In this document: one piece after another, positions 34,913 to 47,591 of the stretch
Numbering within the stretch: position 1 is the first letter of the stretch
Layout of the letters: every line of letters starts with the position of its first letter
Origin: Mytilisepta virgata
Taxonomy: Eukaryota; Mollusca; Bivalvia; Mytilida; Mytilidae
Assembly: GCA_028015205.1 (NCBI GenBank)
Contig: CM051516.1
Location: 28,076,593-28,140,592, forward strand
DNA length: 64,000 nucleotides
Direction of reading: 5' to 3'
Notes under the pieces: model-generated
What the model was told of the DNA's origin: nothing
Seen by the model: the letters and a program-made list of their open reading frames with translations, nothing else
Databases searched by the model: none
Program-made: the position numbers and the translations under genes

Positions 34913-36606
34913 TTAAGAGAATCTAAATAAAGACTAATTACATGGATATTTTTATTTATTTCCAAAGTTCTCGGTAAGAAACGATAAATAAACAAATTTC
35001 TTTTAAAATTAAACGACCGTTTAAAAAGGGGGGAGGTAAAAAATGCCGACTCAGCACTTAGAGTAAATTTGATGTACTCCAGAATTCAAGGTGCCAAACT
35101 GAAAGAAAATTGAAGTAAATATGAAAATTTCTGGCATTAAATAAAAGCACGGTGTATTCTTCACTTTCAGTAATTTTATTGTGCACTTCTTGACTCTGAT
35201 AAATTGAGCACACGCAATTTACGAACACTCGTTTTTTTCCTATATTCCAGAAAGCGTGAAAAATCCCAATTTTTGAAATTTGATCCATTTGACCTCAATA
35301 TCTGCCATAAGACTACATGTCTGTTAAAATATGTTAGGCAATTTTCCAGTGCGTATTATTGAGAAAATATAATTGGAACATCGTTTGGCTATGATCGTGA
35401 AATGGCAATTTCTAAAACCTGGATCGGTCACATTTTAGGGTGCCTATCTAATGTTTCTGCTATTTTCTACCGAAAACGCCCGAAAACGGGGGATATTGGG
35501 TAGCAGAGGACAAGAAAAGATAGATGTCGGTGAGAAAATGTGATAATAATCACAAAACTGTATATTTTTAGTTTCTGAATCATGAGATAAAAAGGGGTGA
35601 AAATCGGCCAAAATTCAGGGAGGGGGTAGGCTCAAGAAAATATTTTTTCAGAGGTTAATAAAACTCAATTTCTAATAAAATTGTGTTATCAAACACCCAA
35701 AATGGTCCCTCTTTCTATACCAGCCGTGAAATTAAAATTCCTCAAAATCTAGGGGTACCTTAAGAGAATCTAAATAAAGACTAATTACATGGATATTTTT
35801 ATTTATTTCCAAAGTTCTCGGTAAGAAACGATAAATAAACAAATTTCTTTTAAAATTAAACGACCGTTTAAAAAGGGGGGAGGTAAAAAATGCCGACTCA
35901 GCACTTAGAGTAAATTTGATGTACTCCAGAATTCAAGGTGCCAAACTGAAAGAAAATTGAAGTAAATATGAAAATTTCTGGCATTAAATAAAAGCACGGT
36001 GTATTCTTCACTTTCAGTAATTTTATTGTGCACTTCTTGACTCTGATAAATTGAGCACACGCAATTTACGAACACTCGTTTTTTTCCTATATTCCAGAAA
36101 GCGTGAAAAATCCCAATTTTTGAAATTTGATCCATTTGACCTCAATATCTGCCATAAGACTACATGTCTGTTAAAATATGTTAGGCAATTTTCCAGTGCG
36201 TATTATTGAGAAAATATAATTGGAACATCGTTTGGCTATGATCGTGAAATGGCAATTTCTAAAACCTGGATCGGTCACATTTTAGGGTGCCTATCTAATG
36301 TTTCTGCTATTTTCTACCGAAAACGCCCGAAAACGGGGGATATTGGGTAGCAGAGGACAAGAAAAGATAGATGTCGGTGAGAAAATGTGATAATAATCAC
36401 AAAACTGTATATTTTTAGTTTCTGAATCATGAGATAAAAAGGGGTGAAAATCGGCCAAAATTCAGGGAGGGGGTAGGCTCAAGAAAATATTTTTTCAGAG
36501 GTTAATAAAACTCAATTTCTAATAAAATTGTGTTATCAAACACCCAAAATGGTCCCTCTTTCTATACCAGCCGTGAAATTAAAATTCCTCAAAATCTAGG
36601 GGTACC
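34913..36606. repeat. Module A x2, block 1
   Basis: Two head-to-tail 847-bp copies (34913-35759 and 35760-36606). Module A begins TTAAGAGAATCTAAATAAAG and ends 'AAAATCTAGGGGTACC' before the next TTAAG. From the right, its end reads TTAAGGTACCCCTAGATTTT. This resembles the TTAAGGTGGTACCC end of the nearby MITEs if three bases are skipped. Its own two ends are only weakly inverted. The recurrent 76-codon minus-strand frame (35058-35288) contains no known domain. Confidence 0.9.
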
Positions 36607-37078
36607 TTAAGGGGGCACTACAGTAAATAGCTGGAGCAATTTCGACAGAGTACGAAAGTAGTACAAAATAATTCCTATGGGTTTCGGCGTCGATCTGTCA
36701 CAACTAATGCCACAATCTAAAGCATAAACAAGTGAATTTATTCTGGAAAGGAATGAATACCCTACGAAATACACTTTACGGCATGTCAATAACCCTTAAA
36801 AGTTTCGAGAACTGGACATATTAATGAGCCTGTAATTTCCGGTATTCAGTTCGAAGTGATGGGGCAAATTTTCACCGGGAAATTTGAAACGAGAAAAAAT
36901 TTCTTATTTGGTAAACAATGTACTGTTCAAGTACAATTTTCTAAGACAGCTTTTATTTGAAAAACATGTCAACATATTGCCCGACTTGGGAAAATTCATT
37001 TTATATTTTTCCCTAATTTTTGAAAATGACGAATTTAACATTGAAGTAAACGGGGGCTCGATTTAGTGGTGTGCCTTC
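36607..37078. mobile_element. Module B, copy 2
   Basis: 472 bp, apparently identical to copy 1. The junctions are GGTACC|TTAAGGGGG on the left and GCCTTC|TTAAGAGAA on the right. Confidence 0.85.
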
Positions 37079-38772
37079 TTAAGAGAATCTAAATAAAGAC
37101 TAATTACATGGATATTTTTATTTATTTCCAAAGTTCTCGGTAAGAAACGATAAATAAACAAATTTCTTTTAAAATTAAACGACCGTTTAAAAAGGGGGGA
37201 GGTAAAAAATGCCGACTCAGCACTTAGAGTAAATTTGATGTACTCCAGAATTCAAGGTGCCAAACTGAAAGAAAATTGAAGTAAATATGAAAATTTCTGG
37301 CATTAAATAAAAGCACGGTGTATTCTTCACTTTCAGTAATTTTATTGTGCACTTCTTGACTCTGATAAATTGAGCACACGCAATTTACGAACACTCGTTT
37401 TTTTCCTATATTCCAGAAAGCGTGAAAAATCCCAATTTTTGAAATTTGATCCATTTGACCTCAATATCTGCCATAAGACTACATGTCTGTTAAAATATGT
37501 TAGGCAATTTTCCAGTGCGTATTATTGAGAAAATATAATTGGAACATCGTTTGGCTATGATCGTGAAATGGCAATTTCTAAAACCTGGATCGGTCACATT
37601 TTAGGGTGCCTATCTAATGTTTCTGCTATTTTCTACCGAAAACGCCCGAAAACGGGGGATATTGGGTAGCAGAGGACAAGAAAAGATAGATGTCGGTGAG
37701 AAAATGTGATAATAATCACAAAACTGTATATTTTTAGTTTCTGAATCATGAGATAAAAAGGGGTGAAAATCGGCCAAAATTCAGGGAGGGGGTAGGCTCA
37801 AGAAAATATTTTTTCAGAGGTTAATAAAACTCAATTTCTAATAAAATTGTGTTATCAAACACCCAAAATGGTCCCTCTTTCTATACCAGCCGTGAAATTA
37901 AAATTCCTCAAAATCTAGGGGTACCTTAAGAGAATCTAAATAAAGACTAATTACATGGATATTTTTATTTATTTCCAAAGTTCTCGGTAAGAAACGATAA
38001 ATAAACAAATTTCTTTTAAAATTAAACGACCGTTTAAAAAGGGGGGAGGTAAAAAATGCCGACTCAGCACTTAGAGTAAATTTGATGTACTCCAGAATTC
38101 AAGGTGCCAAACTGAAAGAAAATTGAAGTAAATATGAAAATTTCTGGCATTAAATAAAAGCACGGTGTATTCTTCACTTTCAGTAATTTTATTGTGCACT
38201 TCTTGACTCTGATAAATTGAGCACACGCAATTTACGAACACTCGTTTTTTTCCTATATTCCAGAAAGCGTGAAAAATCCCAATTTTTGAAATTTGATCCA
38301 TTTGACCTCAATATCTGCCATAAGACTACATGTCTGTTAAAATATGTTAGGCAATTTTCCAGTGCGTATTATTGAGAAAATATAATTGGAACATCGTTTG
38401 GCTATGATCGTGAAATGGCAATTTCTAAAACCTGGATCGGTCACATTTTAGGGTGCCTATCTAATGTTTCTGCTATTTTCTACCGAAAACGCCCGAAAAC
38501 GGGGGATATTGGGTAGCAGAGGACAAGAAAAGATAGATGTCGGTGAGAAAATGTGATAATAATCACAAAACTGTATATTTTTAGTTTCTGAATCATGAGA
38601 TAAAAAGGGGTGAAAATCGGCCAAAATTCAGGGAGGGGGTAGGCTCAAGAAAATATTTTTTCAGAGGTTAATAAAACTCAATTTCTAATAAAATTGTGTT
38701 ATCAAACACCCAAAATGGTCCCTCTTTCTATACCAGCCGTGAAATTAAAATTCCTCAAAATCTAGGGGTACC
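37079..38772. repeat. Module A x2, block 2
   Basis: Two 847-bp copies (37079-37925 and 37926-38772) identical by eye to those in block 1. Confidence 0.9.
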
Positions 38773-39244
38773 TTAAGGGGGCACTACAGTAAATAGCTGG
38801 AGCAATTTCGACAGAGTACGAAAGTAGTACAAAATAATTCCTATGGGTTTCGGCGTCGATCTGTCACAACTAATGCCACAATCTAAAGCATAAACAAGTG
38901 AATTTATTCTGGAAAGGAATGAATACCCTACGAAATACACTTTACGGCATGTCAATAACCCTTAAAAGTTTCGAGAACTGGACATATTAATGAGCCTGTA
39001 ATTTCCGGTATTCAGTTCGAAGTGATGGGGCAAATTTTCACCGGGAAATTTGAAACGAGAAAAAATTTCTTATTTGGTAAACAATGTACTGTTCAAGTAC
39101 AATTTTCTAAGACAGCTTTTATTTGAAAAACATGTCAACATATTGCCCGACTTGGGAAAATTCATTTTATATTTTTCCCTAATTTTTGAAAATGACGAAT
39201 TTAACATTGAAGTAAACGGGGGCTCGATTTAGTGGTGTGCCTTC
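38773..39244. mobile_element. Module B, copy 3
   Basis: 472 bp, same junctions and sequence as copy 2. Confidence 0.85.
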
Positions 39245-41785
39245 TTAAGAGAATCTAAATAAAGACTAATTACATGGATATTTTTATTTATTTCCAAAGT
39301 TCTCGGTAAGAAACGATAAATAAACAAATTTCTTTTAAAATTAAACGACCGTTTAAAAAGGGGGGAGGTAAAAAATGCCGACTCAGCACTTAGAGTAAAT
39401 TTGATGTACTCCAGAATTCAAGGTGCCAAACTGAAAGAAAATTGAAGTAAATATGAAAATTTCTGGCATTAAATAAAAGCACGGTGTATTCTTCACTTTC
39501 AGTAATTTTATTGTGCACTTCTTGACTCTGATAAATTGAGCACACGCAATTTACGAACACTCGTTTTTTTCCTATATTCCAGAAAGCGTGAAAAATCCCA
39601 ATTTTTGAAATTTGATCCATTTGACCTCAATATCTGCCATAAGACTACATGTCTGTTAAAATATGTTAGGCAATTTTCCAGTGCGTATTATTGAGAAAAT
39701 ATAATTGGAACATCGTTTGGCTATGATCGTGAAATGGCAATTTCTAAAACCTGGATCGGTCACATTTTAGGGTGCCTATCTAATGTTTCTGCTATTTTCT
39801 ACCGAAAACGCCCGAAAACGGGGGATATTGGGTAGCAGAGGACAAGAAAAGATAGATGTCGGTGAGAAAATGTGATAATAATCACAAAACTGTATATTTT
39901 TAGTTTCTGAATCATGAGATAAAAAGGGGTGAAAATCGGCCAAAATTCAGGGAGGGGGTAGGCTCAAGAAAATATTTTTTCAGAGGTTAATAAAACTCAA
40001 TTTCTAATAAAATTGTGTTATCAAACACCCAAAATGGTCCCTCTTTCTATACCAGCCGTGAAATTAAAATTCCTCAAAATCTAGGGGTACCTTAAGAGAA
40101 TCTAAATAAAGACTAATTACATGGATATTTTTATTTATTTCCAAAGTTCTCGGTAAGAAACGATAAATAAACAAATTTCTTTTAAAATTAAACGACCGTT
40201 TAAAAAGGGGGGAGGTAAAAAATGCCGACTCAGCACTTAGAGTAAATTTGATGTACTCCAGAATTCAAGGTGCCAAACTGAAAGAAAATTGAAGTAAATA
40301 TGAAAATTTCTGGCATTAAATAAAAGCACGGTGTATTCTTCACTTTCAGTAATTTTATTGTGCACTTCTTGACTCTGATAAATTGAGCACACGCAATTTA
40401 CGAACACTCGTTTTTTTCCTATATTCCAGAAAGCGTGAAAAATCCCAATTTTTGAAATTTGATCCATTTGACCTCAATATCTGCCATAAGACTACATGTC
40501 TGTTAAAATATGTTAGGCAATTTTCCAGTGCGTATTATTGAGAAAATATAATTGGAACATCGTTTGGCTATGATCGTGAAATGGCAATTTCTAAAACCTG
40601 GATCGGTCACATTTTAGGGTGCCTATCTAATGTTTCTGCTATTTTCTACCGAAAACGCCCGAAAACGGGGGATATTGGGTAGCAGAGGACAAGAAAAGAT
40701 AGATGTCGGTGAGAAAATGTGATAATAATCACAAAACTGTATATTTTTAGTTTCTGAATCATGAGATAAAAAGGGGTGAAAATCGGCCAAAATTCAGGGA
40801 GGGGGTAGGCTCAAGAAAATATTTTTTCAGAGGTTAATAAAACTCAATTTCTAATAAAATTGTGTTATCAAACACCCAAAATGGTCCCTCTTTCTATACC
40901 AGCCGTGAAATTAAAATTCCTCAAAATCTAGGGGTACCTTAAGAGAATCTAAATAAAGACTAATTACATGGATATTTTTATTTATTTCCAAAGTTCTCGG
41001 TAAGAAACGATAAATAAACAAATTTCTTTTAAAATTAAACGACCGTTTAAAAAGGGGGGAGGTAAAAAATGCCGACTCAGCACTTAGAGTAAATTTGATG
41101 TACTCCAGAATTCAAGGTGCCAAACTGAAAGAAAATTGAAGTAAATATGAAAATTTCTGGCATTAAATAAAAGCACGGTGTATTCTTCACTTTCAGTAAT
41201 TTTATTGTGCACTTCTTGACTCTGATAAATTGAGCACACGCAATTTACGAACACTCGTTTTTTTCCTATATTCCAGAAAGCGTGAAAAATCCCAATTTTT
41301 GAAATTTGATCCATTTGACCTCAATATCTGCCATAAGACTACATGTCTGTTAAAATATGTTAGGCAATTTTCCAGTGCGTATTATTGAGAAAATATAATT
41401 GGAACATCGTTTGGCTATGATCGTGAAATGGCAATTTCTAAAACCTGGATCGGTCACATTTTAGGGTGCCTATCTAATGTTTCTGCTATTTTCTACCGAA
41501 AACGCCCGAAAACGGGGGATATTGGGTAGCAGAGGACAAGAAAAGATAGATGTCGGTGAGAAAATGTGATAATAATCACAAAACTGTATATTTTTAGTTT
41601 CTGAATCATGAGATAAAAAGGGGTGAAAATCGGCCAAAATTCAGGGAGGGGGTAGGCTCAAGAAAATATTTTTTCAGAGGTTAATAAAACTCAATTTCTA
41701 ATAAAATTGTGTTATCAAACACCCAAAATGGTCCCTCTTTCTATACCAGCCGTGAAATTAAAATTCCTCAAAATCTAGGGGTACC
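39245..41785. repeat. Module A x3, block 3
   Basis: Three 847-bp copies (39245-40091, 40092-40938 and 40939-41785). The step from two to three A copies per block shows that unequal exchange or slippage acts on A separately from the B-A composite. Confidence 0.9.
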
Positions 41786-42257
41786 TTAAGGGGGCACTAC
41801 AGTAAATAGCTGGAGCAATTTCGACAGAGTACGAAAGTAGTACAAAATAATTCCTATGGGTTTCGGCGTCGATCTGTCACAACTAATGCCACAATCTAAA
41901 GCATAAACAAGTGAATTTATTCTGGAAAGGAATGAATACCCTACGAAATACACTTTACGGCATGTCAATAACCCTTAAAAGTTTCGAGAACTGGACATAT
42001 TAATGAGCCTGTAATTTCCGGTATTCAGTTCGAAGTGATGGGGCAAATTTTCACCGGGAAATTTGAAACGAGAAAAAATTTCTTATTTGGTAAACAATGT
42101 ACTGTTCAAGTACAATTTTCTAAGACAGCTTTTATTTGAAAAACATGTCAACATATTGCCCGACTTGGGAAAATTCATTTTATATTTTTCCCTAATTTTT
42201 GAAAATGACGAATTTAACATTGAAGTAAACGGGGGCTCGATTTAGTGGTGTGCCTTC
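41786..42257. mobile_element. Module B, copy 4
   Basis: 472 bp, same sequence and junctions as copies 2 and 3. Confidence 0.85.
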
Positions 42258-44798
42258 TTAAGAGAATCTAAATAAAGACTAATTACATGGATATTTTTAT
42301 TTATTTCCAAAGTTCTCGGTAAGAAACGATAAATAAACAAATTTCTTTTAAAATTAAACGACCGTTTAAAAAGGGGGGAGGTAAAAAATGCCGACTCAGC
42401 ACTTAGAGTAAATTTGATGTACTCCAGAATTCAAGGTGCCAAACTGAAAGAAAATTGAAGTAAATATGAAAATTTCTGGCATTAAATAAAAGCACGGTGT
42501 ATTCTTCACTTTCAGTAATTTTATTGTGCACTTCTTGACTCTGATAAATTGAGCACACGCAATTTACGAACACTCGTTTTTTTCCTATATTCCAGAAAGC
42601 GTGAAAAATCCCAATTTTTGAAATTTGATCCATTTGACCTCAATATCTGCCATAAGACTACATGTCTGTTAAAATATGTTAGGCAATTTTCCAGTGCGTA
42701 TTATTGAGAAAATATAATTGGAACATCGTTTGGCTATGATCGTGAAATGGCAATTTCTAAAACCTGGATCGGTCACATTTTAGGGTGCCTATCTAATGTT
42801 TCTGCTATTTTCTACCGAAAACGCCCGAAAACGGGGGATATTGGGTAGCAGAGGACAAGAAAAGATAGATGTCGGTGAGAAAATGTGATAATAATCACAA
42901 AACTGTATATTTTTAGTTTCTGAATCATGAGATAAAAAGGGGTGAAAATCGGCCAAAATTCAGGGAGGGGGTAGGCTCAAGAAAATATTTTTTCAGAGGT
43001 TAATAAAACTCAATTTCTAATAAAATTGTGTTATCAAACACCCAAAATGGTCCCTCTTTCTATACCAGCCGTGAAATTAAAATTCCTCAAAATCTAGGGG
43101 TACCTTAAGAGAATCTAAATAAAGACTAATTACATGGATATTTTTATTTATTTCCAAAGTTCTCGGTAAGAAACGATAAATAAACAAATTTCTTTTAAAA
43201 TTAAACGACCGTTTAAAAAGGGGGGAGGTAAAAAATGCCGACTCAGCACTTAGAGTAAATTTGATGTACTCCAGAATTCAAGGTGCCAAACTGAAAGAAA
43301 ATTGAAGTAAATATGAAAATTTCTGGCATTAAATAAAAGCACGGTGTATTCTTCACTTTCAGTAATTTTATTGTGCACTTCTTGACTCTGATAAATTGAG
43401 CACACGCAATTTACGAACACTCGTTTTTTTCCTATATTCCAGAAAGCGTGAAAAATCCCAATTTTTGAAATTTGATCCATTTGACCTCAATATCTGCCAT
43501 AAGACTACATGTCTGTTAAAATATGTTAGGCAATTTTCCAGTGCGTATTATTGAGAAAATATAATTGGAACATCGTTTGGCTATGATCGTGAAATGGCAA
43601 TTTCTAAAACCTGGATCGGTCACATTTTAGGGTGCCTATCTAATGTTTCTGCTATTTTCTACCGAAAACGCCCGAAAACGGGGGATATTGGGTAGCAGAG
43701 GACAAGAAAAGATAGATGTCGGTGAGAAAATGTGATAATAATCACAAAACTGTATATTTTTAGTTTCTGAATCATGAGATAAAAAGGGGTGAAAATCGGC
43801 CAAAATTCAGGGAGGGGGTAGGCTCAAGAAAATATTTTTTCAGAGGTTAATAAAACTCAATTTCTAATAAAATTGTGTTATCAAACACCCAAAATGGTCC
43901 CTCTTTCTATACCAGCCGTGAAATTAAAATTCCTCAAAATCTAGGGGTACCTTAAGAGAATCTAAATAAAGACTAATTACATGGATATTTTTATTTATTT
44001 CCAAAGTTCTCGGTAAGAAACGATAAATAAACAAATTTCTTTTAAAATTAAACGACCGTTTAAAAAGGGGGGAGGTAAAAAATGCCGACTCAGCACTTAG
44101 AGTAAATTTGATGTACTCCAGAATTCAAGGTGCCAAACTGAAAGAAAATTGAAGTAAATATGAAAATTTCTGGCATTAAATAAAAGCACGGTGTATTCTT
44201 CACTTTCAGTAATTTTATTGTGCACTTCTTGACTCTGATAAATTGAGCACACGCAATTTACGAACACTCGTTTTTTTCCTATATTCCAGAAAGCGTGAAA
44301 AATCCCAATTTTTGAAATTTGATCCATTTGACCTCAATATCTGCCATAAGACTACATGTCTGTTAAAATATGTTAGGCAATTTTCCAGTGCGTATTATTG
44401 AGAAAATATAATTGGAACATCGTTTGGCTATGATCGTGAAATGGCAATTTCTAAAACCTGGATCGGTCACATTTTAGGGTGCCTATCTAATGTTTCTGCT
44501 ATTTTCTACCGAAAACGCCCGAAAACGGGGGATATTGGGTAGCAGAGGACAAGAAAAGATAGATGTCGGTGAGAAAATGTGATAATAATCACAAAACTGT
44601 ATATTTTTAGTTTCTGAATCATGAGATAAAAAGGGGTGAAAATCGGCCAAAATTCAGGGAGGGGGTAGGCTCAAGAAAATATTTTTTCAGAGGTTAATAA
44701 AACTCAATTTCTAATAAAATTGTGTTATCAAACACCCAAAATGGTCCCTCTTTCTATACCAGCCGTGAAATTAAAATTCCTCAAAATCTAGGGGTACA
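42258..44798. repeat. Module A x3, block 4
   Basis: Three 847-bp copies (42258-43104, 43105-43951 and 43952-44798). The last base of the final copy is A instead of C (GGGGTACA|TTAAGG), one of the few differences seen in the array. Confidence 0.9.
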
Positions 44799-45270
44799 TT
44801 AAGGGGGCACTACAGTAAATAGCTGGAGCAATTTCGACAGAGTACGAAAGTAGTACAAAATAATTCCTATGGGTTTCGGCGTCGATCTGTCACAACTAAT
44901 GCCACAATCTAAAGCATAAACAAGTGAATTTATTCTGGAAAGGAATGAATACCCTACGAAATACACTTTACGGCATGTCAATAACCCTTAAAAGTTTCGA
45001 GAACTGGACATATTAATGCGCCTGTAATTTCCGGTATTCAGTTCGAAGTGATGGGGCAAATTTTCACCGGGAAATTTGAAACGAGAAAAAATTTCTTATT
45101 TGGTAAACAATGTACTGTTCAAGTACAATTTTCTAAGACAGCTTTTATTTGAAAAACATGTCAACATATTGCCCGACTTGGGAAAATTCATTTTATATTT
45201 TTCCCTAATTTTTGAAAATGACGAATTTAACATTGAAGTAAACGGGGGCTCGATTTAGTGGTGTGCCTTC
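44799..45270. mobile_element. Module B, copy 5 (array right edge)
   Basis: 472 bp with one noticed substitution (45019, C for A, in TTAATGCGCCTG). Its right side is not followed by TTAAG but by TACAGAAAAGG, so the array leaves the pattern here. This could be a mutated TTAAG or the original right flank. Confidence 0.85.
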
Positions 45271-45660
45271 TACAGAAAAGGTGCTTTAACTCATGAGTGA
45301 ACGAAATGTCAAAAATAATAGACTTACCGGTAAGTTTCTTTATTAAATATTTTCGGTACTTAAAATTTCCGCTATTTTGTCATTTCAATATCTCATTCAA
45401 GGAAAAAATGCGCAAAATACAATAAAAATTCATTATAAAAATGTGAAAATCATTACGTCTGCTGCAGAAGCTACAGACGCCACTATCACGTGATACTAAA
45501 GGGAGAATATGCTCTATAAAAAAAACTATGAAACGCCAAATTAACAATTATCCTTATATTTTAACATGGTATTTTCTAACGAAATTTAACATTTAGATAT
45601 TCAAATTTTGAATATTAGATTGTTTAATATTTCACTAACTAATATTTTACATAACATAAT
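45271..45660. other. Right flank of the array, no gene seen
   Basis: Unique AT-rich DNA. 'GACTTACCGGTAAGTTTC' at about 45323-45340 is a short palindrome (ACTTACCGGTAAGT), also resembling a splice donor in both orientations. Confidence 0.45.
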
Positions 45661-46700
45661 ATAACTAGAGGTAGGGGCTGTCGGAACGAAAGCTATACCC
45701 ACACTCCACATTTATTTGTAAACAAACATTCTAACAGTTTCAGTTTCCATTGCATTACAGTTTGCATCTGTAACAAATAACCTTTGCAGAGATATATCAC
45801 AACCCACTTTTACTGTAATCTAAATTTTTGGCCTCTTTTCCCTTTTTGGCCATAAAATCCTAAAATCCTCAAAATGCAAAAAAAGCATGCTTAGCATTAC
45901 AGTTTACATCTGTAACAAATAACCTTTTCACAAATATATCACAACCCACTTTTACTATAATATAACTATTTGGAACCTTCTAGGGACCTATAGCCCCTTA
46001 AAATGAAATTCACAAATTTCTACAATTTTTTTTTCTTTAGATAAAGTTTTAGTAATTATGGTCTTTTTCTGTTTTGGCCCTTTTTGGTCCCTCCAACCAA
46101 AACATTTGGAATTCCAAAACCTTATTGTACATCTACAGTTGGTAAACAACAATATGGCAATAAAAATGATTTAAATTCAAAAATGAAATAGGAGTTCGCG
46201 TCACAAGGCTCTTGTCTATTTTGGCCCCTTTCGGTCCCTCCTAGGCCCCCTTTTAGAAATTTGGAATTCCAAAACCTTTTGCGCATCTGCAGTTAGCAAG
46301 CAACAATATGACATAGTTATTTAAGTAATTATACTTTTTTTCTGTTTCGGCCCTTTTTGGTCCCCCCACCCTCTTTTAAAACATTTGGAATTCCGAAACC
46401 TTATTGCGCATCTACAGTTGGTAAGCAACAATATGGCAACAATAAAAATGGTTTAAATTAAAAAATGAAAGAGTTCACGTCACAAAGCTCTTTGTATAAT
46501 TTGGCCCTTTTTGGTCCCTCCCAGGCCCTCTTTTAAAAATTTGGAATTCCAAAACCTTATTGCACTTCTACAGTTAGTAAGCAACAATATGGCACAAAAA
46601 AAATGGTAAAAATTCAAAAGTGAAAGAGGAGTTTGCGTCACAAGAAAGTGTGACGGACGGACGACCGCAACGACAATATAACAGAATAATTTGTTACGCT
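45661..46700. repeat. Dispersed repeat made of internal tandem segments
   Basis: It begins ACTAGAGGTAGGGGCTGTCG and ends with GACGGACGGACGACCGCAAC and 'GCTAGCTTAGGTGTGCG'. Within it, GCATTACAGTTTGCATCTGT at 45751 recurs at 45893 (period about 142). A segment with TTTTTGGTCCCTCC, 'TTGGAATTCCAAAACC' and 'AACAATATGGCA' occurs about four times (TTGGAATTCC words near 46106, 46261, 46385 and 46541). The plan is similar to the GCTCACC-type elements: ACTAGAGG start, repeated middle, GACGGACGGACGA end. Confidence 0.7.
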
Positions 46701-46911
46701 AGCTTAGGTGTGCGAAAAATACTTATTCGTGGATACATGTAGCACAATTGCGGCCATTACATATTTGTTGTAGCAGAACATTTTCCAAACTGTTCTGTAA
46801 CGAAGTCAGTTCTGCACCTGTAAGTACAACTGAGTAGGTAATGTGTATATATAAGTAAGTGATTTCAATTCCATTTAAAATTATCATATTTGGTGACAAC
46901 TTAAAAGCATA

Positions 46912-46925
46912 CCCCCCCCCCCCCC
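46912..46925. repeat. Poly-C run
   Basis: About fourteen C residues after GCATA. A mononucleotide tract, possibly variable in length. Confidence 0.85.
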
Positions 46926-46929
46926 ATAT

Positions 46930-47420
46930 TATATATAGACAGTAGCCCTATTATTCAAAATGTATGAGACAATCTATACTCTTATCCCAGCTCTTCTGTT
47001 CTAAAACGGGTATCAGATCACCCCTGATACGACTTTCTTTGTTCTACAACAATTTGGAAAACCAAAGGTCGTTGATTATTTCTGCTGAAAAAAAAACTAT
47101 TGAACATTTATTGAACATGTCCGAGGACATTTTTTAATGTCCATAGCCAGAATCTCTTATATACTAACTTTTGAGGGACGAGGCAAAAAAAATCTACTGA
47201 GCTACGATTGGTCATGGCGGTTTATTGACCCGAGATGTAATATAACACTGGCATAACGTGTCCTTGTTCGATAACAAAACTATAACGTGAATGCATTGTT
47301 TCCTCTGCTTGTTTCAGTGTCTACGATTTTATCTTGACCATCTTATATCTAATATCTATGAGACCGACTGAATTTATTCTGATCAAAGTTCAGTTTAACG
47401 ACAGCTTAATATTAATTATT
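46930..47420. other. AT-rich stretch, no gene seen
   Basis: No open frame or repeat that I could identify. An A run lies at about 47087-47096. Confidence 0.45.
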
Positions 47421-47426
47421 TTGAGA

Positions 47427-47583
47427 AATAATTCACGGTGGCTTTAAAATATCTTGATTCTACCACGGGTAGGCCCTTTTTACCAAATATATTGGTACGA
47501 GCGACAGCGAGTGGTAAAAAAAATCGGCATCAAGATACTACCCGTGGTAAAATCATATTTTCAAGCCACCGTGAATTAATTAT
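47427..47583. repeat. Palindromic element 1
   Basis: The left arm AATAATTCACGGTGGCTTTA, 'TACCACGGGTAG' is mirrored by 'CTACCCGTGGTA' and 'AAGCCACCGTGAATTAATTA'. The arms are about 70 bp with small indels around a GTACGAGCGACAGCGAGTGG centre. It belongs to a type that recurs several times in the next 15 kb. Confidence 0.75.
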
Positions 47584-47591
47584 AGTATAAG

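Larger units (their letters stand above)
34441..45270. repeat. Higher-order tandem array B-AA-B-AA-B-AAA-B-AAA-B
   Basis: The 10,830-bp array consists of ten copies of an 847-bp module (A) and five copies of a 472-bp module (B); 10 x 847 + 5 x 472 equals the full length exactly. B starts at 34441, 36607, 38773, 41786 and 44799, giving composite periods of 2166, 2166, 3013 and 3013 bp. Copies are almost identical by eye. The only differences I noticed are in or next to the last B (44798 and 45019). Every internal junction is C|TTAAG. Short open frames (76 codons in A on the minus strand; 60 codons on each strand in B) recur unchanged in every copy but have no recognisable domain. It is either a very young satellite-like expansion of a TTAA-type transposable element or, in part, an assembly artefact. 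Confidence 0.95.

Noticed and set aside
34441..45258. Recurrent 60- and 76-codon open frames in each array module as a small gene family
   Set aside because: They are identical only because the DNA copies are identical, occur on both strands of the same DNA, and show no domain, signal peptide or codon bias.
34441..45270. Array as rDNA, histone or 5S cluster
   Set aside because: I recognise no rRNA core, no histone coding sequence and no pol III 5S internal control region in either module.
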